Positions 41,666-50,538 are shown, counted from the stretch's first letter. The stretch: DNA of 64,000 nucleotides from Nonomuraea cypriaca (GCF_015645445.1 NZ_JADOGI010000014.1:18457-82456); one strand, 5' to 3'. Notes: generated from the letters alone by a model not told the origin. Made by a program: numbers and translations.

Positions 41666-42937
41666 TCACGACCCGCAGTGCAGGCTCACCTGCAGGACGG
41701 TCGGACCGCCAGGAGGGCTGTCCAGCAGGAAGGTCCCGTCGTGGGCTTCGACGCGGCGGCGCATGCCGACGAGCCCCGATCCGCGGCGCTCGTCCGCCCC
41801 GCCGCGGCCGTCGTCGATGATCTGGACGTGCAGCCGGTCGACGTGACGGCGCACCTTGACGGCGGCTTGCCGGGCCTGGCTGTGCTTGGCGATGTTGGTC
41901 AGTGCCTCGGCCACCACGAAGTAGGTGGTGGCCTCGACGGACGCGGCGGCCCTGGCCGGAATGTCAGCGTCGATCCGGCAGGGCAGCGGGCAGGACGTGG
42001 CCAGGCCGGTGAGCGCGTCTGCCAGGCTCCGGTCGGTCAGCACGGGCGGCAGGATGCTCCGTACGACCCCCCGAAGCTCGGCCAGCGCCTGCTCGGCGGC
42101 GCCCTGCGCCCGTTCGAGGGGCTCCCTGGCCGCGGACGGTGTCCCCTCTAGCGCACGCAGCCCCGCCCCGAGCAGCACGTTGACCGCCACGAGCCGATTC
42201 TGGGTCCCGTCGTGCAACGACCGTTCGATCCGCCGCAACTCGGTGGCATGCGCGTCCAGCGCGGCGGCGCGGGTAGCCGTGAGCTGCGCGACGCGCAGGG
42301 TCAGGTCGGTGTCGGGATCAGGCGCCAGAAGTCGCCGCCCTGGCCAGGCCTGCAAGCGCGCCATACCAGGCGCGACGATCATGGTCACGGCGATCCCGAT
42401 CGGGGCCAGCACCGCGACGCCGAGAGCGCTGGGCAGGTCCCGCACGATCCAGAGCTCCAAGGCACCGGTCGCGGCTTCCTCCGGAGGCAGCACCCACCAC
42501 CACAACCAGAAGGTGGCGTCCTGCACCGCGTGAACGGGGAACGTGAGCCCGACCAGGCCGAGGGCGAGCCCAGAGGTGGCGTGCGCGACCACCCAGCCCG
42601 CCTCGCGCCGCACGGTCCGGTCGGCGAGCGCGCCGCGCAGCCCGGCCGGCGTCCGCTCGGGCGCGATGATCTCGGGACCCCAGCGTGAGAGCCGGGCCCG
42701 CTCCCTGTTGGCGACCGCGCGCAGCCCGCGCAACGCCATGGGAACCAGTAGCAACCCCACACCGACCAGGCAGGCCAGCAAGGTGACGACCAGCAAGACG
42801 ACCGTGACCATCGCCAGAATGCTCGTGCCGAGCCCGATGGCGAGGTGCTCGTGCGCGTCGAGGGTGGCGCGGGCACGCACGAACACGTTCCACCGAGCGG
42901 CCGGCCGCCGATGCCCCCCGGTCATCATGGCCCGCAT
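41666..42937 (-). CDS. Orphan NarL-type sensor histidine kinase
   Basis: About 423 residues. Four or more membrane helices at the N-terminus (LAMVTVVLLVVTLLACLVGV and others). The phospho-acceptor His is in IERSLHDGTQNRLVAVNVLL, the HATPase_c domain has EALTNIAKHSQA, and IIDDGRGGADERRGSGLVGM completes it. ATG 42937 has GGAGG five bases upstream. No response regulator gene is adjacent, unlike the pair at 61715-63438. A GGTATAG...CTATACC palindrome lies upstream. Confidence 0.9.
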   Translation of the reverse strand: MRAMMTGGHRRPAARWNVFVRARATLDAHEHLAIGLGTSILAMVTVVLLVVTLLACLVGVGLLLVPMALRGLRAVANRERARLSRWGPEIIAPERTPAGLRGALADRTVRREAGWVVAHATSGLALGLVGLTFPVHAVQDATFWLWWWVLPPEEAATGALELWIVRDLPSALGVAVLAPIGIAVTMIVAPGMARLQAWPGRRLLAPDPDTDLTLRVAQLTATRAAALDAHATELRRIERSLHDGTQNRLVAVNVLLGAGLRALEGTPSAAREPLERAQGAAEQALAELRGVVRSILPPVLTDRSLADALTGLATSCPLPCRIDADIPARAAASVEATTYFVVAEALTNIAKHSQARQAAVKVRRHVDRLHVQIIDDGRGGADERRGSGLVGMRRRVEAHDGTFLLDSPPGGPTVLQVSLHCGS

Positions 42938-42994
42938 GCGCACCTCCTCATCCGGACGCTAGCCGCCCCGGGCGGTCGTAGATCATCATCGGAA

Positions 42995-43012
42995 GGTATA
43001 GCAGCCTATACC
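42995..43012. promoter_or_regulatory. Palindrome GGTATAG-CAGC-CTATACC
   Basis: Perfect seven-base arms 58 bases upstream of the orphan kinase. Same core as the sites at 44075 and 44107 by the XRE regulator. Confidence 0.6.
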
Positions 43013-43225
43013 GAACTTGTCTCACTGTTAGGGGAGTTGTCAGGTTTTAACCGCCCGTTGCCGCCTGGGTTCGCGGCCGTCCAGGACGCCCCGCACCGCC
43101 TCCGCGTCGACGTCAGGCCGCATCAGGTCCGCGCGCCCGTCGCGGAGAGTGGGAACCCGGCGCTCGCGTCCGCGCCACCGCCGGAGCGACCAGCGATCGG
43201 GCCGGCATCGGTTGAACAGGGCGAC

Positions 43226-44050
43226 TTAGGCGTCCTTTGTGGAGAGCCGACTGGCGGAATCAGCCCGCATTGCTGGGTTCTCCGGTTCACGCCGGGTGAG
43301 CACCAAGGGGGCGTCCTCGGTGATGGCTACCGTGTGCTCGGAGTGGGCCGTGCGCGAGCCGTCCGCCGACCGAATGGTCCAGCCATCGGCGTCGTAGACG
43401 ATCCGGCCGGTCGTGCGGGCGAACCAGGGTTCGAGCGCGAGGGTCAGGCCCGGCCGGAGCGTAAGACCGCGCCCTGCCCGGCCCTTGTTCGAAACGTGGG
43501 GCCCCTCGTGCATGGTGCGGCCAATGCCGTGGCCACCGAACTCGTTGTTGACCGGGTAACCGTAGTCGTGGGCTACCGCCCAGATGGCCGCCGAGATGTC
43601 ACCCAGGCGGTTGCCCGGACGTGCCACCTCGATCGCCGCCTCCAACGCTTCCTCGGTGGCGCGGATGATCCGCAGGTCCTCCTCGGCGGCGGTCCCGACG
43701 ACGACCGTGCGCGCCGAGTCGGCCACCCAGCCGTCGACGCTGACCGCGAGGTCCGCGCCGAGTACGTCGCCGTCGCGCAGCGTGTAGTCGTGGGGTAGGC
43801 CGTGCAGGACGGCGTCGTTGACCGACAGGCAGATGACGTTGCGGAACGGGCCGCGTCCGAAGGACGGCGCGTAGTCCCAGTAGCACGACTCCGCCCCGCG
43901 CCGTTTGATCATGCCGCGCACGTGGTGCTCCAGGTCCAGGAGGTTGACGCCCACGTCGGCGAGTCGGCCGACCTCGGAGAGCACCTCGGCGACGAAACGC
44001 CCGGCCACGTGCATGCGTTGGATCTCCGCAGGCGTCTTCAGTTCAATCAC
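43226..44050 (-). CDS. map: Type I methionine aminopeptidase
   Basis: 274 residues. Metal ligands are seen in GADLAVSVDGWVADSARTV (two Asp), NEFGGHGIGRTMHEGPHV (His), LALEPWF (Glu) and HSEHTVAI (Glu region). It removes N-terminal Met from new proteins. It has a C-terminal tail of about 25 residues after the core and stands apart from ribosomal genes, so it is an accessory copy. Divergent from a small XRE regulator with two palindromes in between, which suggests tight control and a role such as a resistant target copy or specialised processing. Confidence 0.93.
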   Translation of the reverse strand: MIELKTPAEIQRMHVAGRFVAEVLSEVGRLADVGVNLLDLEHHVRGMIKRRGAESCYWDYAPSFGRGPFRNVICLSVNDAVLHGLPHDYTLRDGDVLGADLAVSVDGWVADSARTVVVGTAAEEDLRIIRATEEALEAAIEVARPGNRLGDISAAIWAVAHDYGYPVNNEFGGHGIGRTMHEGPHVSNKGRAGRGLTLRPGLTLALEPWFARTTGRIVYDADGWTIRSADGSRTAHSEHTVAITEDAPLVLTRREPENPAMRADSASRLSTKDA

Positions 44051-44074
44051 GAATACCTCGCGTCACAGAGTATT

Positions 44075-44088
44075 GGTATAGTTATACC
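44075..44088. promoter_or_regulatory. Palindrome GGTATAGTTATACC
   Basis: Six-base arms around GT, 25 bases upstream of map in the map-XRE divergent promoter. Confidence 0.65.
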
Positions 44089-44106
44089 GGAACTCTAACA
44101 CTTGCC

Positions 44107-44120
44107 GGTATAATAATACC
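44107..44120. promoter_or_regulatory. Palindrome GGTATAATAATACC
   Basis: Five-base arms GGTAT/ATACC, 18 bases upstream of the XRE gene. Probable second operator for the same regulator. Confidence 0.65.
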
Positions 44121-44137
44121 AGCCCTATCCTGGAAGC

Positions 44138-44407
44138 ATGGTCCGTCAACCGCTCACACCCGAGCAGATCGAAGCCGGCAGGCGTCTCGGCGCCCTGCTG
44201 CGCCACGCGCGAGCGGGACGCGACCTGGCGGAAGTCGCGCACGCGGCTGGCATCTCGCCGGAAACCCTGCGCAAGATCGAGACCGGACGACTACCCTCTC
44301 CCGGATTCGGCACGATCGTCTGCCTCGGCGAGGCACTCAACGTGCCGGTTCAGGAGTTGGCAGCTACCTGGCGCGGCAACGACCTACCGCTGGAATCCGT
44401 CTCGTAG
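44138..44407 (+). CDS. Small XRE-family HTH regulator
   Basis: 89 residues. LGALLRHARAGRDLAEVAHA AGISPETLRKIETGRLPSPG is a classic HTH_3 fold, with only a short tail after it. Divergently paired with map, and the probable reader of the GGTATA...TATACC palindromes. No effector domain is visible. Confidence 0.9.
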   Translation: MVRQPLTPEQIEAGRRLGALLRHARAGRDLAEVAHAAGISPETLRKIETGRLPSPGFGTIVCLGEALNVPVQELAATWRGNDLPLESVS

Positions 44408-44436
44408 CCGCTGTTGCGCCCGCCCAGGGAGTCCCG

Positions 44437-45108
44437 GTGGACACCGGCCGGCCCCTCATCGGTATCCGGCCCACACCGGGCCGGTGGTCCACGCCCTGCT
44501 CAACACCGCCGATGCGGTCAGCGGCGCGCAGGACGTGGTCGTCGACACCGACGTCGCCCAGCTCGACGCGGTGGCGTGGGTGTGCGGTGCGCCTCTTGCG
44601 GACGGTGTGGGGTATCGGCTGGTTCCGGCGTGTTCGGCCGCGTCGGGCGATCTGTCGCGGGTGTGGCCGGACGCATGTGTTGCTGCCGGTCGGCGTGCTA
44701 TGGCATCGACGCGATGAGGTGTCGATGATCGGTGAGGCGTTGACGCGCTCAGCGCTGGGTGAGGGGTTCCGGTCGATCGGCCGGGTGCTGGGGCGGCCCG
44801 AGGCCACGGTGTGGGCGTGGATCCGGCGGATACGATCAGTCGCCGACCAGGTGCGGTCGGCGTTCACGCTGGTGCGGGCCATCTTGGTGGCCGAGGTGGC
44901 GGCGTTGGCCGGGGTGGCCTCGCCGCTGGCCGATGCGGTGCTGGCGGCAGCGGCGGCGGCCGGGCAGGCCTTCGCCGAGTTGGGGGATATCGCTGCGGGG
45001 GCGCCCTGGGAGGTGGCCTGCGCGGTCACCGGCGGGATGCTGCTGGCTCCGCCGATCATCGGCTTTCGGATCAACATGAATCACACTCTGGTCGCTTTCG
45101 GTTGCTGA
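44437..45108 (+). pseudogene. DUF6431-like transposon passenger, probably damaged at its N-terminus
   Basis: The second half has RRAICRGCGRTHVLLPVGVL followed by an HTH-like part (GFRSIGRVLGRPEATVWAWI RRIR), as in DUF6431 proteins that accompany rve transposases. The expected N-terminal Cys-rich part appears only in another frame (VRCASCGRCG near 44585), so a frameshift is likely. It ends 46 bases before the transposase. Confidence 0.5.
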
Positions 45109-45154
45109 CCGTCAGCCTCGTGGGGGTGTTTCACCGACCCTTCGAGGAGGACGA

Positions 45155-45840
45155 ATGGTGACGAAAGCCGAAGAGGAACGGCGGGGGCGGGCCGAGGAGG
45201 CCCGCGCCATCGGGTTGTGGCGGTATGAAATCGTCCAAGACCTCATCGACCCGGCCCTGACCGCCAAGCAGCGCGGCGCGATGGCCCGCTCGATGGCCGA
45301 GCGGGTCCATATCGACTTGTCCGGCGAGCCGGTCACGGTCTCGCGCAAGACGATCGACCGGTGGCTGCGCTGGTATCGCATCGGCGGGTTCGACGCGCTG
45401 GTCCCTGCCCCGAAGCAAGCGCCGCCGCGCACCGCGCCGGAGGTGCTGGCGCTGGCCGAGGCGCTCAAGCGGGAGAATCCGGCGCGCACCGCCGCGCAGG
45501 TGCGGCGGATTCTGCGCATGAGCGCCGGCTCATCGCCCTCCGATCGCACCCTGCAGCGCTTGTTCGCCCGGCTGGAGTTGAAAGCGTCGCCCGCGACGGC
45601 TTTGTCGTCGCAGGTCTTCGGCCGGTTCGAGGCCTGTCGCCCGCACGAGCTCTGGCTCGGGGACGCCGTCCACGGGCCGGTCATCGGCGGGCGGCGGGCG
45701 ATCTGCTTCGCCTTCCTCGACGACCACAGCCGCGCCGTCGTGGGTGCCCGGTGGGGTTATCGCGAGGACGTGGTGCGGATGGCCGCCGCGCTGCGCCCAG
45801 CCTTGACCGCCCGCGGCATCCCCCGCGCGATTTACGTCGA
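45155..45840 (+). pseudogene. rve-type (IS481/Mu-like) transposase, 5' part, split by the RIT element
   Basis: HTH part TVSRKTIDRWLRWYRIGGFD ALVPAPKQ, then the catalytic core: HELWLGDAVHGPVIGGRRAI CFAFLDDHSRAVVGARWGY. The reading frame stops making sense after AIYVD at 45840, where the RIT element begins. The next coding part (NGAAYVDAWLLRACACLGIK) resumes at 49201. GAGGAGG precedes ATG 45155. Confidence 0.85.
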
Positions 45841-45890
45841 TTATGCCGAGACTCGGGTTATGCCGATCTGGCGGGAAAGCCCCAGGTCAG
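45835..45890 (+). repeat. RIT left 56-bp terminal inverted repeat
   Basis: Exact reverse complement of 49118-49173. It contains TATGCCGA at 45842 and 45859 and a CCGAGACTCGG palindrome. An inverted copy, TCGGCATA, lies further in at 45912. Confidence 0.92.
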
Positions 45891-45920
45891 GGTGGTTGTC
45901 GGTGTGGTGGTTCGGCATAT

Positions 45921-46910
45921 TCATAGGGCTTCGAGGAAGGCCAGGAGCGGGTCGGGGGCGTGGTAGCGGCCGGGTTTGGTGCCGGGCGGGGTGGTCTTGG
46001 CGATAGCTCGTTCTTTCTGGGTCATGTCGGCGTGAAGGTAGTGCTGGACGGTGCCGACCTGCTCGTGGCCGAGCCAGAGGGCGATGACGGTGACGTCGAC
46101 GCCGGAGAGGAGCAGGCGCATGGCGGCGGTGTGGCGCAGGGTATGGGCGGTCGGGTGCTTAGCCGTGATGGAGGGGCAACGTTCGGCGGCTCTGCCGGAG
46201 TAGAGGGTGATCCGCCGTTCGACGGCGTCTCGGCTGAGGTGGCGTCCGGTGGAGGTGGAGAACAGCGGCTCGTGCCCGTGGCCTTGGCGTTCATCGAGCC
46301 AGACACGCATGACTGCCACGGTGGCCGGCAGCAGCGGAGTCCGGCGTTCCTTCCTTCCCTTGCCGACGCAGTGAACGTTGGGCCCGTCACCGAGGTGCAA
46401 GTCGGCCAGGGTGAGCGCGGTCAGCTCGGAGACCCGCAGCCCGGTCTGGAGGGTGAGGGCGAGCATGGCGTGGTCGCGGCGGCCGGTCCAAGTGGTTCGG
46501 TCGCAGGCGGCCAGGAGCGCATCGGCTTCGGGGTCGGTGAGGTAGGTGAGCAGGTTGCGTTCGTAGCGTTTGGGCGGGATGGCCAGCACCCGCTTGATGG
46601 AGGCGGCGTGTTCGGGGTGGCGGAGCGCGGCGTAGTTGAACAGGGAGTGGATCGCGGCCAGGCGGGCATTGCGGGTGCGGATGCTGTTGCCGCGCTCGTG
46701 TTCGAGGTGGTCGAGGAAGGCGGAGATGAACGGGGCGTCCAGATCGGCCAGGTCCAGGGCGTTGGGCTTGATTGCGGTGTGGTCGGAGGCGAAGCCGAGC
46801 AGGAGCCGGAAGGCGTCGCGATAGGCGGTGATCGTGTGGGGGCTGGCCTTGCGCTGGGTCATCAGCCGTTCGGTGAAGAACGACTGCAGGACCGGCGCGA
46901 CCGCCGTCAT
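45921..46910 (-). CDS. ritC: Tyrosine recombinase, third gene of RIT trio
   Basis: 329 residues. SAM-like N-terminal domain (RKASPHTITAYRDAFRLLLG) and catalytic domain with Arg in GLRVSELTALTLADL, HTLRHTAAMRLLLSGVDVTV IALWLGHE (His-x2-Arg and LGH) and the nucleophile Tyr in VQHYLHADM. ATG overlaps the stop of the second gene (ATGA). Confidence 0.9.
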   Translation of the reverse strand: MTAVAPVLQSFFTERLMTQRKASPHTITAYRDAFRLLLGFASDHTAIKPNALDLADLDAPFISAFLDHLEHERGNSIRTRNARLAAIHSLFNYAALRHPEHAASIKRVLAIPPKRYERNLLTYLTDPEADALLAACDRTTWTGRRDHAMLALTLQTGLRVSELTALTLADLHLGDGPNVHCVGKGRKERRTPLLPATVAVMRVWLDERQGHGHEPLFSTSTGRHLSRDAVERRITLYSGRAAERCPSITAKHPTAHTLRHTAAMRLLLSGVDVTVIALWLGHEQVGTVQHYLHADMTQKERAIAKTTPPGTKPGRYHAPDPLLAFLEAL

Positions 46911-47824
46911 GACGCCGCCGTACTGGCTTGGAGGCGTTGGGCGGCCAGCTGCATCAGTTCGGGAACCGCGGACAGATACCAGAAGGTGCCGGCGGGGTTG
47001 AGGTGCCCGAGATAGGTGGGCAGGGTCGCCATCTGGCCGTCGACGTCGGCGCCGGACCGATACCAGCGCAGCAGGCAGTGAACGGCGAAGGAATGACGAA
47101 GATCGTGAATGCGTGGCTTGACGGTGGCGGTGCGGATCCCGATGGCGGCGGTGAGCTGGATGAACGCCTCCCGCACCGGGCCCTTGCTCAGGGGCGTGCC
47201 GCGGTGGGAGATGAAGAACGTGCTCGCTCTCGCCCGGGGGCGCAGCCGGTCTCGCAGATCGGCGTACTCACTCAGCGCGGCGGTGGCGGTGGGATGAAGC
47301 GGGACCAAGCGCGGCGGTCCGGACTTGGCGCTGGTGATGGCCAGGACGCCGGAGTCGAGATCAACGCCGTCGCGCTGCAGGGTCAGCGCCTCACTGATCC
47401 GCACTCCCGACACGGCCAGCAGCCCGAACAGAGCGTGGCAGGTCGCCGCGCGCAGCGGCGTCTTGAGCGTGCGGGTCGCTTCCAGCAGGCTGGTGATGTC
47501 GTGTTCGGAGAAGAGATAGGGGTCAGGGCGCTTGCCCTGGCCGGGGAACACGCCGCTGGGCGGGATCTGGGTGGCCGGGTCGATCGCCTGCATGTACTTG
47601 GCGAAGCCGCGGACGACGCCGAGCCGGTGGGTCCAGGTGACCGGGTGGACGCCGGTGGGGAGCTGAGCCCAGGCGATCGACAGCTCGTCGGTGATGGTGG
47701 AGGAGCCGGCGGTCAGGAGGTAGTCGGCGAACTGGGGCAGGATCCGGCCTGGCCAGTCCAGTTTGAAGCCCAGCGCTCGCCGCAGCCGCAGGTACTCGCG
47801 CACGTGATCATGCATCGCGGTCAT
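46907..47824 (-). CDS. ritB: Tyrosine recombinase, second gene of RIT trio
   Basis: 305 residues. Arg in SGVRISEALTLQRDGVDLD, HDLRHSFAVHCLLRWYRSGA DVD, LPTYLGHLNPAGTFWYLSA with the Tyr nucleophile. ATGA overlaps on both sides place it in one translational unit with its neighbours. Confidence 0.9.
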   Translation of the reverse strand: MTAMHDHVREYLRLRRALGFKLDWPGRILPQFADYLLTAGSSTITDELSIAWAQLPTGVHPVTWTHRLGVVRGFAKYMQAIDPATQIPPSGVFPGQGKRPDPYLFSEHDITSLLEATRTLKTPLRAATCHALFGLLAVSGVRISEALTLQRDGVDLDSGVLAITSAKSGPPRLVPLHPTATAALSEYADLRDRLRPRARASTFFISHRGTPLSKGPVREAFIQLTAAIGIRTATVKPRIHDLRHSFAVHCLLRWYRSGADVDGQMATLPTYLGHLNPAGTFWYLSAVPELMQLAAQRLQASTAAS

Positions 47825-49044
47825 CGCGGGTCACCGCCTTCGGGCCACGGCTGGGCGAGGGTGCGCAGCTGCTCGACGTCGATGCGGGCGTAGTTGGCGG
47901 TCGAGATGAGGCTGTCATGCCGAAGGACCTGACCGATCTCGGCGAGCGGCACGTTCGCGGCGACCATGGTGCAGGCGGTAGTGTGACGCAGCCGATGGGA
48001 GCCGATCGGGGTGATGCCCGCGCGGACGCTGGCCCGCCGGACGATTCCCGCGACCGCTTCCCGGGTCAGTCCCCTGGTCGGAGCGGTCATGGTCACGAAC
48101 ACCTCCCGGCAGCCGGCGGCCGGGCGGCTCCGCTGCAGGTATCGGGCGATCGCCTCACCGACATCGGCCGGGAGCGGGAGCCGATCCTCACGCCGTCCTT
48201 TGCCCCGGATCACCACCTCCCCAGCCCGCCAGTCGATGTCCTCCAGCCGAAGCCGGGCAACCTCGCCCGCCCGAACCCCCAACCGCAGCAGGGTCACCAC
48301 CACCGCGTAGTCCCGACGGCCGACAGGACGACGCCTGTCACAGGCCGCCAGCAGCAGACGCACGTCCGCTTCAGTGATCCCCTGGGGCAGCCGGGAGACC
48401 CTGCGGCCGGTGGCCGACAGTGCGGCTGCCGCCAGGTCCGCCCCGATCAGGCCCTCCAGGTGGCAGTACCGCAGCAGAGCACGCAGCGACGCCACGAAGT
48501 ACTGGGCCGCTCCCACCGACTTGCTGGTGCATTCGGTCAGTACCGCCGCGCTCACGTCGGCGGGTGTGAGTACGGCCAGGTCGCCGTCGGGCACCCGGGC
48601 GGCCAGGAACCGGGCCGCCCGGCTCACATAGGCCGTGGTCGTCATCTCGGCCAGACCCCGCTCGGCCCGCAGATACTGCTCGAAGTCGGCCAGCAGCGCC
48701 GGGATCCCCGGCTCGGGAACCGGTGCCGTCTCCACCGGCAGAACGTCCTGGGCGGCCAGGTGACCGAGCAGCGGCGCCATCCCGCGACGGGTGTTGCGTT
48801 CCCGATATCCCGCGGCTCGTCGTCCGGCCAGGAACTCCTCGACCCGATCCCCGGTCAACTCCTGCGGCGACAGGCCACGCACGTCCATCCACCGGCTCAG
48901 ATGGGCCATCAACCGCATCTGCAACACCGCCGACAGCGGAGTGAACCCCATCTCCAGCAGCCCCATATGGAATCCTGCTGCGAACGAGGCCAACGGCCCC
49001 CTGACCCGTACTTCCTCGACCTTGCTCTTCGGCCTGCCCATCAT
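47821..49044 (-). CDS. ritA: Tyrosine recombinase, first gene of RIT trio
   Basis: 407 residues from ATG 49044 (GGAGG upstream; 49041 also possible). Catalytic residues: Arg in LGVRAGEVARLRLEDIDWR, SHRLRHTTACTMVAANVPLA, LRHDSLISTANYARIDVEQL (His and Tyr). The N-terminus MMGRPKSKVEEV marks the true start rather than the upstream ATG 49107. Confidence 0.9.
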   Translation of the reverse strand: MMGRPKSKVEEVRVRGPLASFAAGFHMGLLEMGFTPLSAVLQMRLMAHLSRWMDVRGLSPQELTGDRVEEFLAGRRAAGYRERNTRRGMAPLLGHLAAQDVLPVETAPVPEPGIPALLADFEQYLRAERGLAEMTTTAYVSRAARFLAARVPDGDLAVLTPADVSAAVLTECTSKSVGAAQYFVASLRALLRYCHLEGLIGADLAAAALSATGRRVSRLPQGITEADVRLLLAACDRRRPVGRRDYAVVVTLLRLGVRAGEVARLRLEDIDWRAGEVVIRGKGRREDRLPLPADVGEAIARYLQRSRPAAGCREVFVTMTAPTRGLTREAVAGIVRRASVRAGITPIGSHRLRHTTACTMVAANVPLAEIGQVLRHDSLISTANYARIDVEQLRTLAQPWPEGGDPR

Positions 49045-49117
49045 CCCTCCTCCAACCGGGTTCGATAGTTGGAGAATGACGCTGGTTATGCCGACACATC
49101 CAGGCACTAAACAGCTA

Positions 49118-49173
49118 CTGACCTGGGGCTTTCCCGCCAGATCGGCATAACCCGAGTCTCGGCATAATCGACG
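49118..49173 (-). repeat. RIT right 56-bp terminal inverted repeat
   Basis: Exact reverse complement of 45835-45890, with TCGGCATA at 49142 and 49159 and an inward TATGCCGA at 49087. Confidence 0.92.
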
Positions 49174-49193
49174 CTATGCCGACGTCGGCATAG
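49174..49193. repeat. 20-bp palindrome CTATGCCGACGTCGGCATAG at the RIT right edge
   Basis: A perfect palindrome made of two inverted TATGCCGA motifs. It directly abuts the right repeat and is missing at the left end. It looks like a recombinase core site or a leftover of a second element end. Confidence 0.75.
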
Positions 49194-49200
49194 TTGCGAC

Positions 49201-49331
49201 AACGGCGCCGCCTACGTCGATGCCTGGCTGCTGCGCGCGTGCGCCTGCCTGGGCATCAAGCTGATCCACTCCACCCCGCACCGGCCGCAGGGCAAAGGCA
49301 AGATCGAGAGGTTCTGGCGCTCGATGCGCGG
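49201..49331 (+). pseudogene. rve transposase, middle fragment after the RIT element
   Basis: Reads NGAAYVDAWLLRACACLGIK LIHSTPHRPQGKGKIERFWR, including the DDE Glu in KGKIERFW. It directly continues the frame broken at 45840. It is cut at about 49331 by another IS fragment. Confidence 0.8.
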
Positions 49332-49694
49332 CTGCTGTACTTGATCGTCTTACGAGCATTTGGCTGGATCGCGCTGCTCGCCCGATCACAGGCGTCCAAG
49401 GACGCAGAGATCCTGGTGTTGCGGCATCAGCTGGCTGTGCGTCGCCGCCAGGTCGCCGCTCCCCGGCTGTCGTGGGCGGACCGGGCGATCCTTTCCGCGC
49501 TGGCGCGGCTTCTTCCCCGATGCCGCCGATGCCACCTGTTCGTCACACCGCGGACGCTCCTACGCTGGCACGCCGACCTGGTGAAGCGACGCTGGACCTA
49601 CCCCAGGCATGGGCCGGGACGGCCACCGATTCGACCCACCATCCGCGCCCTGGTGCTGCGCCTGGCCGCCGAAAATCCGGACTGGGGTTACCGC
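49332..49694 (+). pseudogene. Truncated integrase-core IS, N-terminal fragment
   Basis: LLYLIVLRAFGWIALLARSQ then DAEILVLRHQLAVRRRQV and PRTLLRWHADLVKRRWTYP, ending at AENPDWGYR. This is the HTH half of an IS481/IS3-like transposase of the same kind as those at 50535 and 55882. The catalytic half is replaced by an ABC permease fragment. Confidence 0.8.
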
Positions 49695-50136
49695 GTCCCT
49701 GATCGTCCCGGTGCTGATCAACGTGTTCAACCTGGTCGTGCTGCGGGGTTTCTTCCAGAACATCCCGGAGGAGATGTACGAGGCCGCCAAGCTGGACGGC
49801 GCCGGCGACTGGAAGATCCTGCGCGCCATCGTGCTGCCGCTGTCGAAAGCGGCTCTCGCCGTGGTCGGCCTGTTCTACGCCGTCTCGTACTGGAACGCGT
49901 GGTTCACCGCGTCCATCTACATGGAGTCGGAGCACTGGCCTCTGCAGCAGGTGCTGCGCACCTACGTCATCAGCGGCGCGCAGATCACCGACTACGGGCT
50001 CGGCGAGCAGGTCGAGGCGCCGCAGACGTACCAGATGGCGGTGCTCGTCGTGGCGACGATCCCGATCCTCATCGTTTACCCGTTCCTGCAGAAGTACTTC
50101 AGCAAGGGCGTTCTCACCGGCGCTATCAAGAGCTGA
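49693..50136 (+). pseudogene. Sugar ABC permease (MalG/LplC type), C-terminal fragment
   Basis: Begins SLIVPVLINVFNLVVLRGFF. The EAA loop is EEMYEAAKLDGAGDWKILRA, and it ends FLQKYFSKGVLTGAIKS, a typical LplC-type C-terminus. The N-terminal membrane helices are lost at the IS junction, and it has no start of its own. Confidence 0.8.
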
Positions 50137-50153
50137 TTCGAGAGGTGGCCGCC

Positions 50154-50538
50154 ATGACCAACTTCCCCCGCCCCTCGATATCGCGGCGTTCGCTTTTGCG
50201 TGCGGCCGGCTTCGGCGGCTCGCCCTCGCCGCGCCGTCCGTCCTGAGCGGCTGTGGCGGCGCGAGCGGCGGAGACCGGGGGGTGTCGAGCTCCGGGACCC
50301 AGATCGTGCCGTGGCCCGCATACATCCCGTTCGCCGGCGAGCCGGCGCCTGACCTCGCCTCCGACCCGGCCGGGGTTCAAGCCGCGTACCTCACCTACGC
50401 CTCAAACCTCACCTCGGCGGTGCCGGAGAAACCGGGCGACGGATCGACGATCAAGGTGATGACGATCACCTACGGCACACCACCGCCGTCGCTTTCTGAG
50501 AACCAGTACTGGCAGGCGGTCACCAAGGCGCTGGGCGG
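50154..50538 (+). pseudogene. LplA-type sugar-binding lipoprotein, frameshifted 5' fragment
   Basis: ATG 50154 with AGAGGTGG upstream reads SISRRSLLRAAGFGG (Tat-like signal). A frameshift near 50225 follows, then APSVLSGCGGASGGDRG (lipobox) and PWPAYIPFAGEPAPDLASDP in the second frame. Cut at about 50535 by an inverted IS fragment. With the permease fragment it is the remains of one oligosaccharide importer. Confidence 0.75.

Larger units (their letters stand above)
45835..49196. mobile_element. RIT element (recombinase in trio) inserted in a transposase gene
   Basis: Three overlapping tyrosine-recombinase genes on the minus strand lie between 56-base perfect inverted repeats (45835-45890 and 49118-49173), the layout of RIT elements. 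The host transposase reads AIYVD on the left and NGAAYVD on the right. An extra 20-base palindrome (49174-49193) lies outside the right repeat only. The exact outer edges are uncertain by a few bases; CGA flanks both sides. Confidence 0.88.
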
